Counted from the first letter of the stretch, positions 52,380-60,306 are shown. The stretch is 64,000 nucleotides of DNA from Streptomyces akebiae (GCF_019599145.1 NZ_CP080647.1:2604001-2668000), one strand, 5' to 3'. Numbers and translations: made by a program. The notes: a model not told the origin generated them from the letters alone.

Positions 52380-53857
52380 CTCAGGATCTCCTGCGCGGGG
52401 TCGACGGGGGTGGGGCGGGACGGGAGCACGGGCAGGCTCAGCACCACGCTGTCCGGGTCGATCTCGCGCCGGGAGACGTGCAGCCGGCCGACCGTCACCG
52501 GGTCCTCCCCGGTGTGCGGGTTGCGGGCGTGGGCCGGGAAATGGTGTCCGGCGATCTCCAGGCGCAGCCGGATGCCGGCGCTCAGCCGACGCGCGATCCG
52601 GCCGAGGCCGACGGTGAACGCGGCTTGGTGGCCTGCCTGTTCGTCGCGCCGGACGACTCCGACGGCGAGTTGCTCGGCGACCCCTTCCGGTGTGAGGGCG
52701 ACCAGGCGAACGGCCCAGTCGGCGGACGGTGTGTGGGCCGTGGCCCGCAGGTGCACGCTTGCGGGGCCGACCACGTCGAGCGGACGCGGGAGCGGCGGGG
52801 TGACCAGCAGGCAGCGGTCGGGCGGGCCGTCGGCGGGGACGGTCAGATCGTCGGAGCGGACGGGCCGGCCGGGATCGGCGGTGAACGCGGCCCCGTGCAG
52901 CAACCGCGGCCGTCGGGTGCGCGGTTCGCCCTCCGTACCGGCGGGCAGCCACAGATCGGACCCGCCCAGCCCCTGTGAGCCACGGCGGCCCGGCGCCAGT
53001 TCGCCGGCCAGGGCGCGGCGGGCCCAGCGCACGTACAGCTCGCCGAGGTTCACCCGGTGGGCCGGACCGGCGTCGGGGCCGGGTGTGGAACCGAGGCCGT
53101 GGCCCCAGGGGCCCAGCAGCAGCCGCGCCGAGGGTCCGCCCCAGGCGTGCCACAGTGCGATGGTGTCCTCGGTGAAGTGGTCGTGGTGGCCGCCCACCGC
53201 GAGCAAGGGCACGGCGGCGTGCGCCGCCCGCGCGATCAGGCGTCCGCGGTCGCGGTGCCGCCACAGGTCCGCCCAGGAGGGCAGCCCGCGGCCCAGCCGT
53301 TCGGGGAGGCCGATGAGCGGCAGGTGGGTGAGCAGACCGGGGTCCGCCGTGAGGGCCCTGTCCAGCGCGTTCTCGTCCGAGTCCGGTCGGTCGCCGTGGG
53401 CGGCCCACCATCCGGCGCGGGAGAGCAGCCGCTCCACGCCGGACGCCTCGCGTGCCGTCTCCGCCAGGCCGAGGGCGGGTACGGCCGCGAGGACGGCGTC
53501 GGGCCGGGCGTCCTCGGGCACGTCGAGAGCGAGGACGAGGGCGCAGTGGGCCGCGTAGGAGGCACCTACGGCCACCAGTCGGCCGTCGCTCCACGGCTGC
53601 CGCCGGATCCAGCGGACGGTCGCCGCGCCGTCGGCGGCTTCGTTCGCGTAGGGGTGCCACTCCCCCGGTGACGCGAACCGGCCGCGCACGTCCTGGACGA
53701 CGGCGGCGAATCCGCGGCGGGCCCAGCCGCGCGCCTCGGCCCGGTGCCGGGTCCGGTCGTAGGGAGTGCGCAACAGGACGGCCGGGAAGGGACCGTCACC
53801 GGCCGGGAGGAGCACGTCGGTGGCGAGTTCCTCCACGGTCGCGTCGAACGCTGTCAT
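52376..53857 (-). CDS. CocE/NonD-type alpha/beta hydrolase, probable peptide-processing enzyme
   Basis: 493 residues of the X-Pro dipeptidyl-peptidase/CocE family. LLRTPYDRTR, GFAAVVQDVRGRFASPGEWHPY and the nucleophile elbow VGASYAAHCALV define the hydrolase; HHDHFTEDTI and the C-terminal jelly-roll (HHFPAHARNPHTGED) complete it. It is encoded inside the cluster with 4-bp overlaps on both sides. CocE-type hydrolases occur in some azole-RiPP clusters and could remove the leader or hydrolyse an ester/amide in the product; the substrate is not proven. It lacks a signal peptide, so acts inside the cell. Confidence 0.85.
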   Translation of the reverse strand: MTAFDATVEELATDVLLPAGDGPFPAVLLRTPYDRTRHRAEARGWARRGFAAVVQDVRGRFASPGEWHPYANEAADGAATVRWIRRQPWSDGRLVAVGASYAAHCALVLALDVPEDARPDAVLAAVPALGLAETAREASGVERLLSRAGWWAAHGDRPDSDENALDRALTADPGLLTHLPLIGLPERLGRGLPSWADLWRHRDRGRLIARAAHAAVPLLAVGGHHDHFTEDTIALWHAWGGPSARLLLGPWGHGLGSTPGPDAGPAHRVNLGELYVRWARRALAGELAPGRRGSQGLGGSDLWLPAGTEGEPRTRRPRLLHGAAFTADPGRPVRSDDLTVPADGPPDRCLLVTPPLPRPLDVVGPASVHLRATAHTPSADWAVRLVALTPEGVAEQLAVGVVRRDEQAGHQAAFTVGLGRIARRLSAGIRLRLEIAGHHFPAHARNPHTGEDPVTVGRLHVSRREIDPDSVVLSLPVLPSRPTPVDPAQEILR

Positions 53858-54708
53858 CCGTCCTTCTCCGGCATCGGTGCCACGTCGGGCACCGGGAGGA
53901 CGGGGTGCTCCGTGACCGTCAGCGTGCGCAGGTCCACGCGGCGGAGCCGACGACGGGCCGGGAGACCGGCCGGGTCCGGGGCGCCGGTGGCCCACCGGCC
54001 GAGATCGTCCGCGAGCAGCGCCGCGAGCAGCGTGGCGGCGGGCGGGGTGAGCCGGACCGGCGCGCCGGAGGTACGAGGTCCGCTCCAGTACGCGGCCAGT
54101 TCGCGGTGGGCCGGGGTGGCGGCGAGCCGGCGGGACCGGACGTGCGCCGAGGTGACGTCTCCGGGAGCGGCGGCCACCGGCTCGACGTACGCCTGCCAGC
54201 CCTCTCGGTGGCAGCGCAGCCACGCGACGCCGTGGTCGGGCAGGCTGTCGGCGGCGCCCCACAGCCCGTCCGGCACGGGTCCGTCGAGGCACCACACGAC
54301 CGCGGAGGGGTCTCCGTCGAGCAGGTCCTCGACGCCCACCGTTGATCCGCCCGAGGCGGTGACGGCGTCAGTCGTGCGAGGCCGGGCGCCCAGGGCGGCC
54401 AGCTGCGCGGCGAGCGGTTCGGTCAGTACCGGGTCGCCGAGGATCCGGATGTCCCGGCGAGCGGCGGGCCACTGCGAGTCCTGCGGCCCTTCGGCCAGAT
54501 AGCCCGCCTCCCCGAACGCCCGCACCACACGATCGAGTCCCTCGCCCACCGAGCCCGTTGTCACGCCGGTGAGCCGGGAGAGCAGAACGTCCTCGTCGGC
54601 ACTCTCCGTCCTGACGCTGAGGAACTCCCCTTCCTGGGTCCGGACGGCGAGCCCTCGCCCGGGCACGGCGACGACCTCTACACCGGGGACGAGTCGGCTG
54701 CGGGACAC
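53854..54708 (-). CDS. Compact E1-like/leader-binding (RRE-containing) cyclodehydratase partner
   Basis: 284 residues from GTG 54708 with AGGAGG upstream. The first about 85 residues have the winged-helix RiPP-recognition-element layout of Ocin-ThiF-like proteins (LAVRTQEGEFLSVRTESADEDVLLSRLTG...VVRAFGEAGYLAEG). The rest is a degenerate E1/ThiF-like fold (RDIRILGDPVLTEPLAAQLAALGARP) that lacks a GxGxxG nucleotide motif and CxxC zinc pairs. It therefore should bind the peptide leader and present it to YcaO. Shorter than usual E1-like partners. The family call rests on pattern and context. Confidence 0.7.
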   Translation of the reverse strand: MSRSRLVPGVEVVAVPGRGLAVRTQEGEFLSVRTESADEDVLLSRLTGVTTGSVGEGLDRVVRAFGEAGYLAEGPQDSQWPAARRDIRILGDPVLTEPLAAQLAALGARPRTTDAVTASGGSTVGVEDLLDGDPSAVVWCLDGPVPDGLWGAADSLPDHGVAWLRCHREGWQAYVEPVAAAPGDVTSAHVRSRRLAATPAHRELAAYWSGPRTSGAPVRLTPPAATLLAALLADDLGRWATGAPDPAGLPARRRLRRVDLRTLTVTEHPVLPVPDVAPMPEKDG

Positions 54709-54740
54709 GGCGATCCTCCTGACGAAAGGTGGGGGATGGG

Positions 54741-54776
54741 CGTGGGCCCGCCCGGAAGGCAACGGGCGGGCCCACG
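54741..54776 (-). terminator. Hairpin between peptide gene and modification genes
   Basis: Perfect 14-bp stem (54741-54754 with 54763-54776) with an 8-nt loop, 24 bp after the peptide stop codon and 33 bp before the next start. Such partial terminators in RiPP operons let the precursor be made in excess over the enzymes. Confidence 0.85.
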
Positions 54777-54799
54777 GTCGAGGGTGGCCGGACCCTCGC

Positions 54800-54913
54800 T
54801 TACTCCTCGTTGTCGTCGAAGGGGTTCTCGACGAGCGCGTTGGAGTGGGAGGCCGAAGCGTGGGCCAGCTGCCCCTGGTCGGCGATCGGCGTGAAGATCT
54901 GCTCGTTGTCCAT
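54800..54913 (-). CDS. Putative RiPP precursor peptide, 37 residues
   Basis: ATG 54913 with AAGGAGAG seven bases upstream, stop TAA at 54800. The first half, starting MDNEQIFTPIADQ, looks like a leader; residues 18-25 (HASASHSN) hold all three Ser, and the last six residues are DDNEE-type acidic. No Cys, one Thr (position 8). YcaO/SagB would turn the Ser into oxazol(in)es, giving with the two His a metal-binding array. It is the first gene of the operon, behind a Zur-like box and in front of a strong hairpin. Too short for usual gene callers. No homologue recognised. Confidence 0.85.
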   Translation of the reverse strand: MDNEQIFTPIADQGQLAHASASHSNALVENPFDDNEE

Positions 54914-54970
54914 GAACTCTCCTTGTACGTCCGGGAGTTACGGCGTTCGAGTGAGCGCCGCGACAACACG

Positions 54971-55792
54971 TTAATGAATCTGATTTTCATATTCTAGATC
55001 TGGGAGGGGGTGATCTGGGTAACACACCGGCCAGCCTCCCTCGGGGTCCCGGCCGACCCGTCCCGCCACCTTCAGCACGTCCGCCAGCAATCCCGGGGTC
55101 ACCACCTCGCCCGGCGCGCCGTCGGCCACCACACGGCCGTCGCGCAGGGCGACGACGCGTTCGGCGAACCGGGCCGCGTGGGCCAGGTCGTGCAGCACCA
55201 TCACCACGGTGAGCCCGCGTTCCCGGCGCAGGCGAACCACCGTCTGCAGCACGTCGAGCTGGTGGTGCAGATCCAGGTAGGTGGTCGGCTCGTCGAGCAG
55301 CAGGACACGCGTGTCCTGGGCGAGCGCCATCGCGAGCCGGACCCGCTGCCGCTCGCCTCCGGACAGCGCGTCGACGTCACGGTCGGCCCACTCCTCCACC
55401 CCGACGTCCCGCAACGCCCGGTGCACGACGGGGTCGTCGCCCTCGCGCAGCATGCCCAGCGGTCCGCGCGCCGCGTACCGGCCCTGGCGGATGAGGTGAC
55501 GCACCGTCATGCCCGGGACGGCCGGAGCGGACTGGTGCAGCAGGGCCACCCTCCGGGCCGTGGCGCGCCGGGACAGCCGGGCGAGGTCGTCCCCTCCTAG
55601 CCGAACACGCCCTTCGTCCGGTTGCAGCAGGCCGGCGGCCAGCCGCAGCAGGGTCGACTTGCCGCAGCCGTTCAGCCCGATGAGGGCGGTCAGTTCGCCC
55701 GGCCGGACGGTCAGGTCGACGCCCCGCAGTACAGGTCGCCCGGGATAGCCGAAGTGGACCCCCTCGACGTGGATCCCCACGGACTCGGTCAT
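54971..55792 (-). CDS. FecE-type metallophore ABC transporter ATPase
   Basis: 273 residues from ATG 55792. GLNGCGKSTLLRLAAGLL (Walker A), LSGGERQRVRLAMALAQ (signature), VLLLDEPTTYLDLHHQLDVL (Walker B, with the YLD typical of siderophore/B12 importers). Last gene of the fecBCDE-type operon. Its last codons overlap the Zur-like box of the peptide operon, so the two units are tightly packed in one direction. Confidence 0.93.
   Translation of the reverse strand: MTESVGIHVEGVHFGYPGRPVLRGVDLTVRPGELTALIGLNGCGKSTLLRLAAGLLQPDEGRVRLGGDDLARLSRRATARRVALLHQSAPAVPGMTVRHLIRQGRYAARGPLGMLREGDDPVVHRALRDVGVEEWADRDVDALSGGERQRVRLAMALAQDTRVLLLDEPTTYLDLHHQLDVLQTVVRLRRERGLTVVMVLHDLAHAARFAERVVALRDGRVVADGAPGEVVTPGLLADVLKVAGRVGRDPEGGWPVCYPDHPLPDLEYENQIH
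54975..54989 (-). promoter_or_regulatory. Zur-like box before the precursor operon
   Basis: TGAATCTGATTTTCA matches 13 of 15 positions of the recalled Streptomyces Zur consensus TGAAAATGATTTTCA. It lies 62-76 bp before the precursor ATG, within the last codons of the FecE-type gene. The AT content stands out from the surrounding GC-rich coding DNA. Confidence 0.7.
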
Positions 55793-55812
55793 GCTCTGTC
55801 CTCGATTCGACG

Positions 55813-56820
55813 TCAGAACGTACGGCTCGGCGTGCGGCGCACGACGACCAGCAGCAACGCGGCGCCGAGGCAGGCGGTGAGCGCCCCGACCGGCAGCGTG
55901 AGCCGTCCGGAGTCCAGCGCCCCCGCCAGCAGCCGCGAGGACAGCTGCGCCGCCGCGTCCGCCCCGCACACCACCACCGCGCCCACCAGGGCGGCGCCGG
56001 GCAGGCTCACCCGCAGATCCGCACCGAAGACGGCCACGGCCAGGTGCGGAACGAGCAGTCCCACGAAGCCCAGCGCCCCGACGGCGGCCACCGCGCCCGC
56101 CGTCAGCGCCACCGCGCACAGCAGGGCCAGGGTCCGGGCCGGGCGAGCCGAGAGGCCGGCGGCCAAGGCGATGTCGTCCCCGCAGCGCAGCAGGGTCAAC
56201 GGCCCGGCCAGCAACCAGGCCGCGACTCCCCAGACGAGGGCCCACGGCCACAGCAGGTGCCAGTGCTGCCACACCCGGCCCTCCGTGGTGCCCACCAGCC
56301 ACTGGACGACACTGCCGAGTTCGCCCGGCTCCACCAGGAGCACCATCGCGGTGAGCCCGCCGAGCACCGCCGACACCAGCACCCCGTGCACGGCGGTATG
56401 CGCGGGGTCACCGCGCCCGCGGCCGGCGAGCAGCCACAGCAGCGCGGCTCCGACACACCCGCCCGCGCACGCGGCGAGGACCACAGCCAGGGGCGAGTCC
56501 CACCCGGCGAGTCCCAGGGCGGTCGCGGTGACGGCTCCGAGCACCGCCCCCGGGGTCACGCCCGTCACCTCCGGCCCGGCGAGGGGATTGCGCAGGGCGG
56601 ACTGCAGGACCAGCCCCGCGACGGCGAGACAGGCACCGGCGACGAGAGCCACCAGCAGCCTGGGCAGGCGCAGTTGGAACAGGATGTGGCGCTCCGTCGG
56701 GTCACCGCCGCCGTTCAGGACGTCCCAGGCCGCGCCCGGGGACATGCCGCGCCCGGCCACCAGTTCCACACCGGCGCACACGACGGCCAGCGCCGCGAGA
56801 ACCGTGAATCGCCGGATCAC
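55813..56820 (-). CDS. FecCD-type permease 2
   Basis: 335 residues from GTG 56820, overlapping the first permease by 4 bp. Eight to ten membrane helices; LRLPRLLVALVAGACLAVAGLVLQSALRNPLAGPEVTGVTPGA is the diagnostic FecCD segment (about residues 48-90), and LGFVGLLVPHLAVAVFGAD the second. Forms the import channel with permease 1. Confidence 0.93.
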   Translation of the reverse strand: MIRRFTVLAALAVVCAGVELVAGRGMSPGAAWDVLNGGGDPTERHILFQLRLPRLLVALVAGACLAVAGLVLQSALRNPLAGPEVTGVTPGAVLGAVTATALGLAGWDSPLAVVLAACAGGCVGAALLWLLAGRGRGDPAHTAVHGVLVSAVLGGLTAMVLLVEPGELGSVVQWLVGTTEGRVWQHWHLLWPWALVWGVAAWLLAGPLTLLRCGDDIALAAGLSARPARTLALLCAVALTAGAVAAVGALGFVGLLVPHLAVAVFGADLRVSLPGAALVGAVVVCGADAAAQLSSRLLAGALDSGRLTLPVGALTACLGAALLLVVVRRTPSRTF

Positions 56821-58052
56821 CGTACGTCCTCCGTTCTGGTCGCCCCCGAAGAGGGCGGGCAGCCATCGTCGATCCGGCCGCGCCCGGGCGCGTCTGCGCT
56901 CACGTCGTCCGACGCCCTGGCTCGGGAGAGGTCGTCCGCGGCACCGGAAGCCGCCTTCCTCGGTCCGGGCAGCGGCTCGCGCACCGCGGCCGCGGCGGCC
57001 GGCCTGCGCCGGGCCGCCCGGCCGCGACCGCCCGACCGCATCAGCGCGACCCCGGCCGGCACCCCCAGCAGGGCCGTCCACGCACCTGCCGGTGTCTCCA
57101 CGGGCGCCAGCGCCAGCCGAGCCGGGAGGTCGGCGACGACCACGGCGACCGCGCCCCAGACTGCGGACCACGGAAGCCAGCGCACCGCCCCCGCCGCGGG
57201 GTCGAACCACCGGGCCAGGTGCGGGGCGAGGAAGCCCACCCACGCGACGGGCCCGCACACGGCCGTCACCGGGGCGATCAGCACCACCGCGATGGCCAGT
57301 GCCGCCAGCCGGGCGCGCTGGGCGCGCACACCCAGCGCCTCGGCGTCCTCGTCGCCCAGCCGCATCACCGACAGCACCGGCGCGCACAGCACGAGCGCGG
57401 GGGCCGCGACGAGCAACCACGGCCACAGACCTGCCACGTCGTCCCAGGTCCGGGCCGACAGGGAGCCGAGCAGGTAACGGTAGATGAGCTGGAGGTCCAA
57501 CTGGTCGGCCATGACCATCAGGACGAGCAGCGCGGCCTGCAACGCGGCCGCCACCGCGGCGCCGGTCAGCAGCACCGCGGACGGACTGCGGCCGAGCCCG
57601 GCGGCCAGGAGCGTGAGACCGCCGCCGAGCGCGGCCCCGCCGATGGCCAGCATCGGCTGGACGGCGGCGGGCAGTGACAGGCTCAGCACCAGCGGCGCGG
57701 CCACCCCCAGAGCGGCACCGGACGACACGCCCAGCATCTCCGGCACCGCCAGGGGATTGCGCAGCGCCTCCTGGAGCACCAGCCCGGCCGCACCCAGACA
57801 GGCTCCGGCGACGAGCGCCAGCACCAGTCGGGGCACCCGGAGTTCGGTGACGACGATCCCCGCGAGCGTGGTGTCCCCGTCCAGCACCGCGGCGACCAGC
57901 CGGTGCGGTGGGACGTAGGGGGTGCCGAGGCTGAGCGCGCAGACCGAGGAGACGGCCAGCAGGACGACCACCAGGAGCGGCTGCCCCCTCCGCGCGACGC
58001 GCGACGCCCGCTGTCCGTCCGACGCGACGGGTGCCGAGAGGGGCCTCCTCAC
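56817..58052 (-). CDS. FecCD-type permease 1 with long C-terminal tail
   Basis: 411 residues from GTG 58052 (overlap with the binding-protein gene). The FecCD signature is ELRVPRLVLALVAGACLGAAGLVLQEALRNPLAVPEMLGVSSGA; membrane core about residues 20-345. It ends with a 60-residue polar, Ala/Arg/Asp-rich extension not found in normal FecCD permeases, predicted to be cytoplasmic and disordered. Import channel partner of permease 2. Confidence 0.92.
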   Translation of the reverse strand: MRRPLSAPVASDGQRASRVARRGQPLLVVVLLAVSSVCALSLGTPYVPPHRLVAAVLDGDTTLAGIVVTELRVPRLVLALVAGACLGAAGLVLQEALRNPLAVPEMLGVSSGAALGVAAPLVLSLSLPAAVQPMLAIGGAALGGGLTLLAAGLGRSPSAVLLTGAAVAAALQAALLVLMVMADQLDLQLIYRYLLGSLSARTWDDVAGLWPWLLVAAPALVLCAPVLSVMRLGDEDAEALGVRAQRARLAALAIAVVLIAPVTAVCGPVAWVGFLAPHLARWFDPAAGAVRWLPWSAVWGAVAVVVADLPARLALAPVETPAGAWTALLGVPAGVALMRSGGRGRAARRRPAAAAAVREPLPGPRKAASGAADDLSRARASDDVSADAPGRGRIDDGCPPSSGATRTEDVR

Positions 58053-59026
58053 CGCAGGGCGGCCGTGGCCTCGTCGAGGACGATGCCGAGTGAGCGGGTG
58101 CCGCGGCCCTTGGCCCACACCTCCGAGTTCACCTCGTGGACGTCGCCGTTCTCCACCGCCGGGATCTTGCCCCAGAGGGGGTTGTCGGCCAGCTTCTCCG
58201 ACAGCTTGCCGTCCGCGTCGCCGAAGCTCAGCGTCTCGACGAACAGCACATCGACGTCCCGGGCGAGAATCTCTTCGAGGCTGTAACTGCCCTGCACGCC
58301 ACGTGACTTCCACGGGTATTCGGCGATCTGGGGGAAGAGACTGGCGGCCACGTCGGTCTCCGGGGTCGCGACGCCGAAGTTCTCGTCACTGCCGTAGATG
58401 ATGAGAGCGGTCTTGTCGCTCGGAGCCTTCTCGGCGGCGGCGAGCTTGGTCCGGAAGGTCTTCTCGGCCTTCTCGCCCTCGGCGGTGCGCCCGGTGAGGG
58501 CGGCGAGGTCACGCAGGTACCCCACGCTGTCCTCCCACGTCTCGGGCTGCATGGGCCAGAACGTCGTGGCGCCCTTGAGCGCCGGGGCGAGCTTGCCGTG
58601 CGTGTCTCCCAGGCCGATCACGAGGTCGGGCTTGTGGGAGAGGATCGCCTCCACCTCCGGGGCGATGAATCCGCCGGGGATGACGTCGACCTCCTTGGCC
58701 TTCTTCTCCCCCAGGAAGTCCGGGTGGGCGAGCAACGCGCTGTTGGTGGCCGTCGGGACGATGCCCAGCTCGGTCAGGATGTCGTCGCAGAGTGCGAACA
58801 GGCAGACGATCCGCTCGGGTTCCGTCTTCAGAGAGACCTTGACGCCGTTGGTGTCGGTCAACTCCATGGACGCCTTGATGGGTTCGACGGCGACGTCCGT
58901 CTTCGCCGTCGGCCCGGCCTTGTCACTCGCGGGTTCCTCGGACGACGAGCCGCAGCCGACCAGAACGGAACCCACCACCGCTGCGGTGAGCCAACCACGG
59001 ACGAATCTCGACGGTGCGCGCAACAT
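58049..59026 (-). CDS. FecB-type metallophore-binding lipoprotein
   Basis: 325 residues. Signal peptide with lipobox LVGC (Cys about 25). The body is a class III periplasmic-binding-type protein: PERIVCLFALCDDILTELGIVPTATN, EAILSHKPDLVIGLGD, and Trp/Tyr-rich pocket segments (EYPWKSRG, WPMQPETWEDS). First gene of the import operon; ATG 59026 is 48 bp from the Zur-like box at 59074-59088. It would capture the exported peptide-metal complex or another metallophore. Confidence 0.93.
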   Translation of the reverse strand: MLRAPSRFVRGWLTAAVVGSVLVGCGSSSEEPASDKAGPTAKTDVAVEPIKASMELTDTNGVKVSLKTEPERIVCLFALCDDILTELGIVPTATNSALLAHPDFLGEKKAKEVDVIPGGFIAPEVEAILSHKPDLVIGLGDTHGKLAPALKGATTFWPMQPETWEDSVGYLRDLAALTGRTAEGEKAEKTFRTKLAAAEKAPSDKTALIIYGSDENFGVATPETDVAASLFPQIAEYPWKSRGVQGSYSLEEILARDVDVLFVETLSFGDADGKLSEKLADNPLWGKIPAVENGDVHEVNSEVWAKGRGTRSLGIVLDEATAALR

Positions 59027-59073
59027 CGATGCCCTCGCTCTTTCTCAGATACCGGGAACGCACCGAAGATACA

Positions 59074-59088
59074 TGATAATCGTTTTCA
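59074..59088. promoter_or_regulatory. Zur-like box between importer and beta-propeller genes
   Basis: TGATAATCGTTTTCA is a 15-bp near-palindrome in the divergent 86-bp gap; its reverse complement also fits TGAAAACGATTATCA. It matches 13 of 15 positions of the Zur-type motif read with either central base. It could repress both directions at once. Confidence 0.7.
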
Positions 59089-59112
59089 ACAGACCGGTTT
59101 TCAGGAGGACCC

Positions 59113-60306
59113 ATGCCCGCACCCGTGCTGCTCGTCTCCGACCATGTGGACGGATCCGTCCATGCGTTGACGGTGCCGGACGGCGCCGTCGTGGGAAACC
59201 TGACCGGCCGTCACCTCTCCGAGCACTCCGGGTTCCTGGCACTGCCGGGCGGGCGCGTGGCCTGTGTCGACGACCGTCGAGGGGAACTGCTGGTACTCGA
59301 TCCGTTCGCCGAGAAGCTCGTGGAACGGGCGGTCCCGGTCGCCGTGCCGGCCGAGCACCTCGCCTGCGACCCGTCCGGTCGCCGACTGGCCGTCACCACC
59401 GGACTGGGCGAGAACACCGAACCGTGGTCGGACCTGCTGACCGTGCTCGACCTGGTCACCGGAGAAACGGCGCGGGTACGCACCCGCGTCGGCGAACCGG
59501 GCGTGACGGTGCTGGGCGGCGACGATCCGCTGGTCGTGCTCCGGCACCGAGAGCCCGGGGAGCTGGCCGTCCACCGGTTCGCCGACCTCCTCGCGGCTCC
59601 GCCCGGCTGCCCCCCGGTCACACCGCACGCGGTCCTGCCGCTGCCGGACGACGGACACGGGGACGTGCAGGTACCCGGCACGGAAGACGTGTTCGCGGCC
59701 ACGGGCGAGGGAGTGCACCGGGCCCGGAGGAAGGGCGACGTACTCGTCAACGAGGCGGTCGTCCCCTGGGGGTCGCCCGCCCGCGGCTGGTACCTCCGGC
59801 TCGATACCCGTCGGCCGGCGCTGTGGAGCACACTGCGCGGCGGCGACCCGGACCCGCTGCGCTGGCCGGAATGGACCAACCAGGCGTGGCAGCACGACCT
59901 GGAGACGGGCCGCACGCTGCACACGGAACTCGGTCCCGGGCTCGTCTTCCGGCTGGCCCTCGCCCGGCACCACACCGCCTTCACCCGCATCCACCCCGAC
60001 GGCGACGAACTGGTCCTCCTGGGCACCGACGGCACCGTCCGCCGGCTTCCCCTGCCGGCCATGGAGGGCGCTCCGCGTCGCGGCGGCACCCCCTGGGAGG
60101 GCGTCCAGCGCCGGGCGGTGGCCGCATCACCGGGCTCCGACTGGATCGCCGTCAGCCGGGGCGGCCACGGCGAGGTGCACCTCGTCGACGCGGAGACGGG
60201 GCACGAGGTGACCCGTCTGCGGCCGGGTACTCCGCTGCACCACGGCGGCCACATGACACTGCGCAGCCGCGACGACGGTGCCGACGGTGATCCCGTGGGC
60301 CGGTGA
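59113..60306 (+). CDS. Cytoplasmic beta-propeller protein linked to the metallophore importer
   Basis: 397 residues; ATG 59113 with AGGAGG upstream. No signal peptide or membrane helix. Repeating four-strand blades are suggested by recurrent patterns of the type L-V-L-D-x-x-[TS]-G-E-x-x-x (LLVLDPFAEKLVERAV, TVLDLVTGETARVRTR, VHLVDAETGHEVTRLRPG), about seven repeats, like WD40/YVTN propellers but without WD dipeptides. Divergent from the FecB gene and sharing its Zur-like box, so it is probably made under the same metal condition. It may sense, chaperone or release the metal or metallophore; the role is unknown. Confidence 0.75.
   Translation: MPAPVLLVSDHVDGSVHALTVPDGAVVGNLTGRHLSEHSGFLALPGGRVACVDDRRGELLVLDPFAEKLVERAVPVAVPAEHLACDPSGRRLAVTTGLGENTEPWSDLLTVLDLVTGETARVRTRVGEPGVTVLGGDDPLVVLRHREPGELAVHRFADLLAAPPGCPPVTPHAVLPLPDDGHGDVQVPGTEDVFAATGEGVHRARRKGDVLVNEAVVPWGSPARGWYLRLDTRRPALWSTLRGGDPDPLRWPEWTNQAWQHDLETGRTLHTELGPGLVFRLALARHHTAFTRIHPDGDELVLLGTDGTVRRLPLPAMEGAPRRGGTPWEGVQRRAVAASPGSDWIAVSRGGHGEVHLVDAETGHEVTRLRPGTPLHHGGHMTLRSRDDGADGDPVGR

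Noticed and set aside
54709..54990. Upstream in-frame extension of the E1-like gene reaching 54990
   Set aside because: It would overlap the precursor peptide and the hairpin; the GTG at 54708 has a perfect AGGAGG, and the extension is Ser/Arg-rich shadow sequence.
54971..59026. Iron (IdeR/DmdR) box for the metallophore importer
   Set aside because: No TTAGGTTAGGCTAACCTAA-like sequence was seen; the sites fit a zinc rather than an iron regulator.
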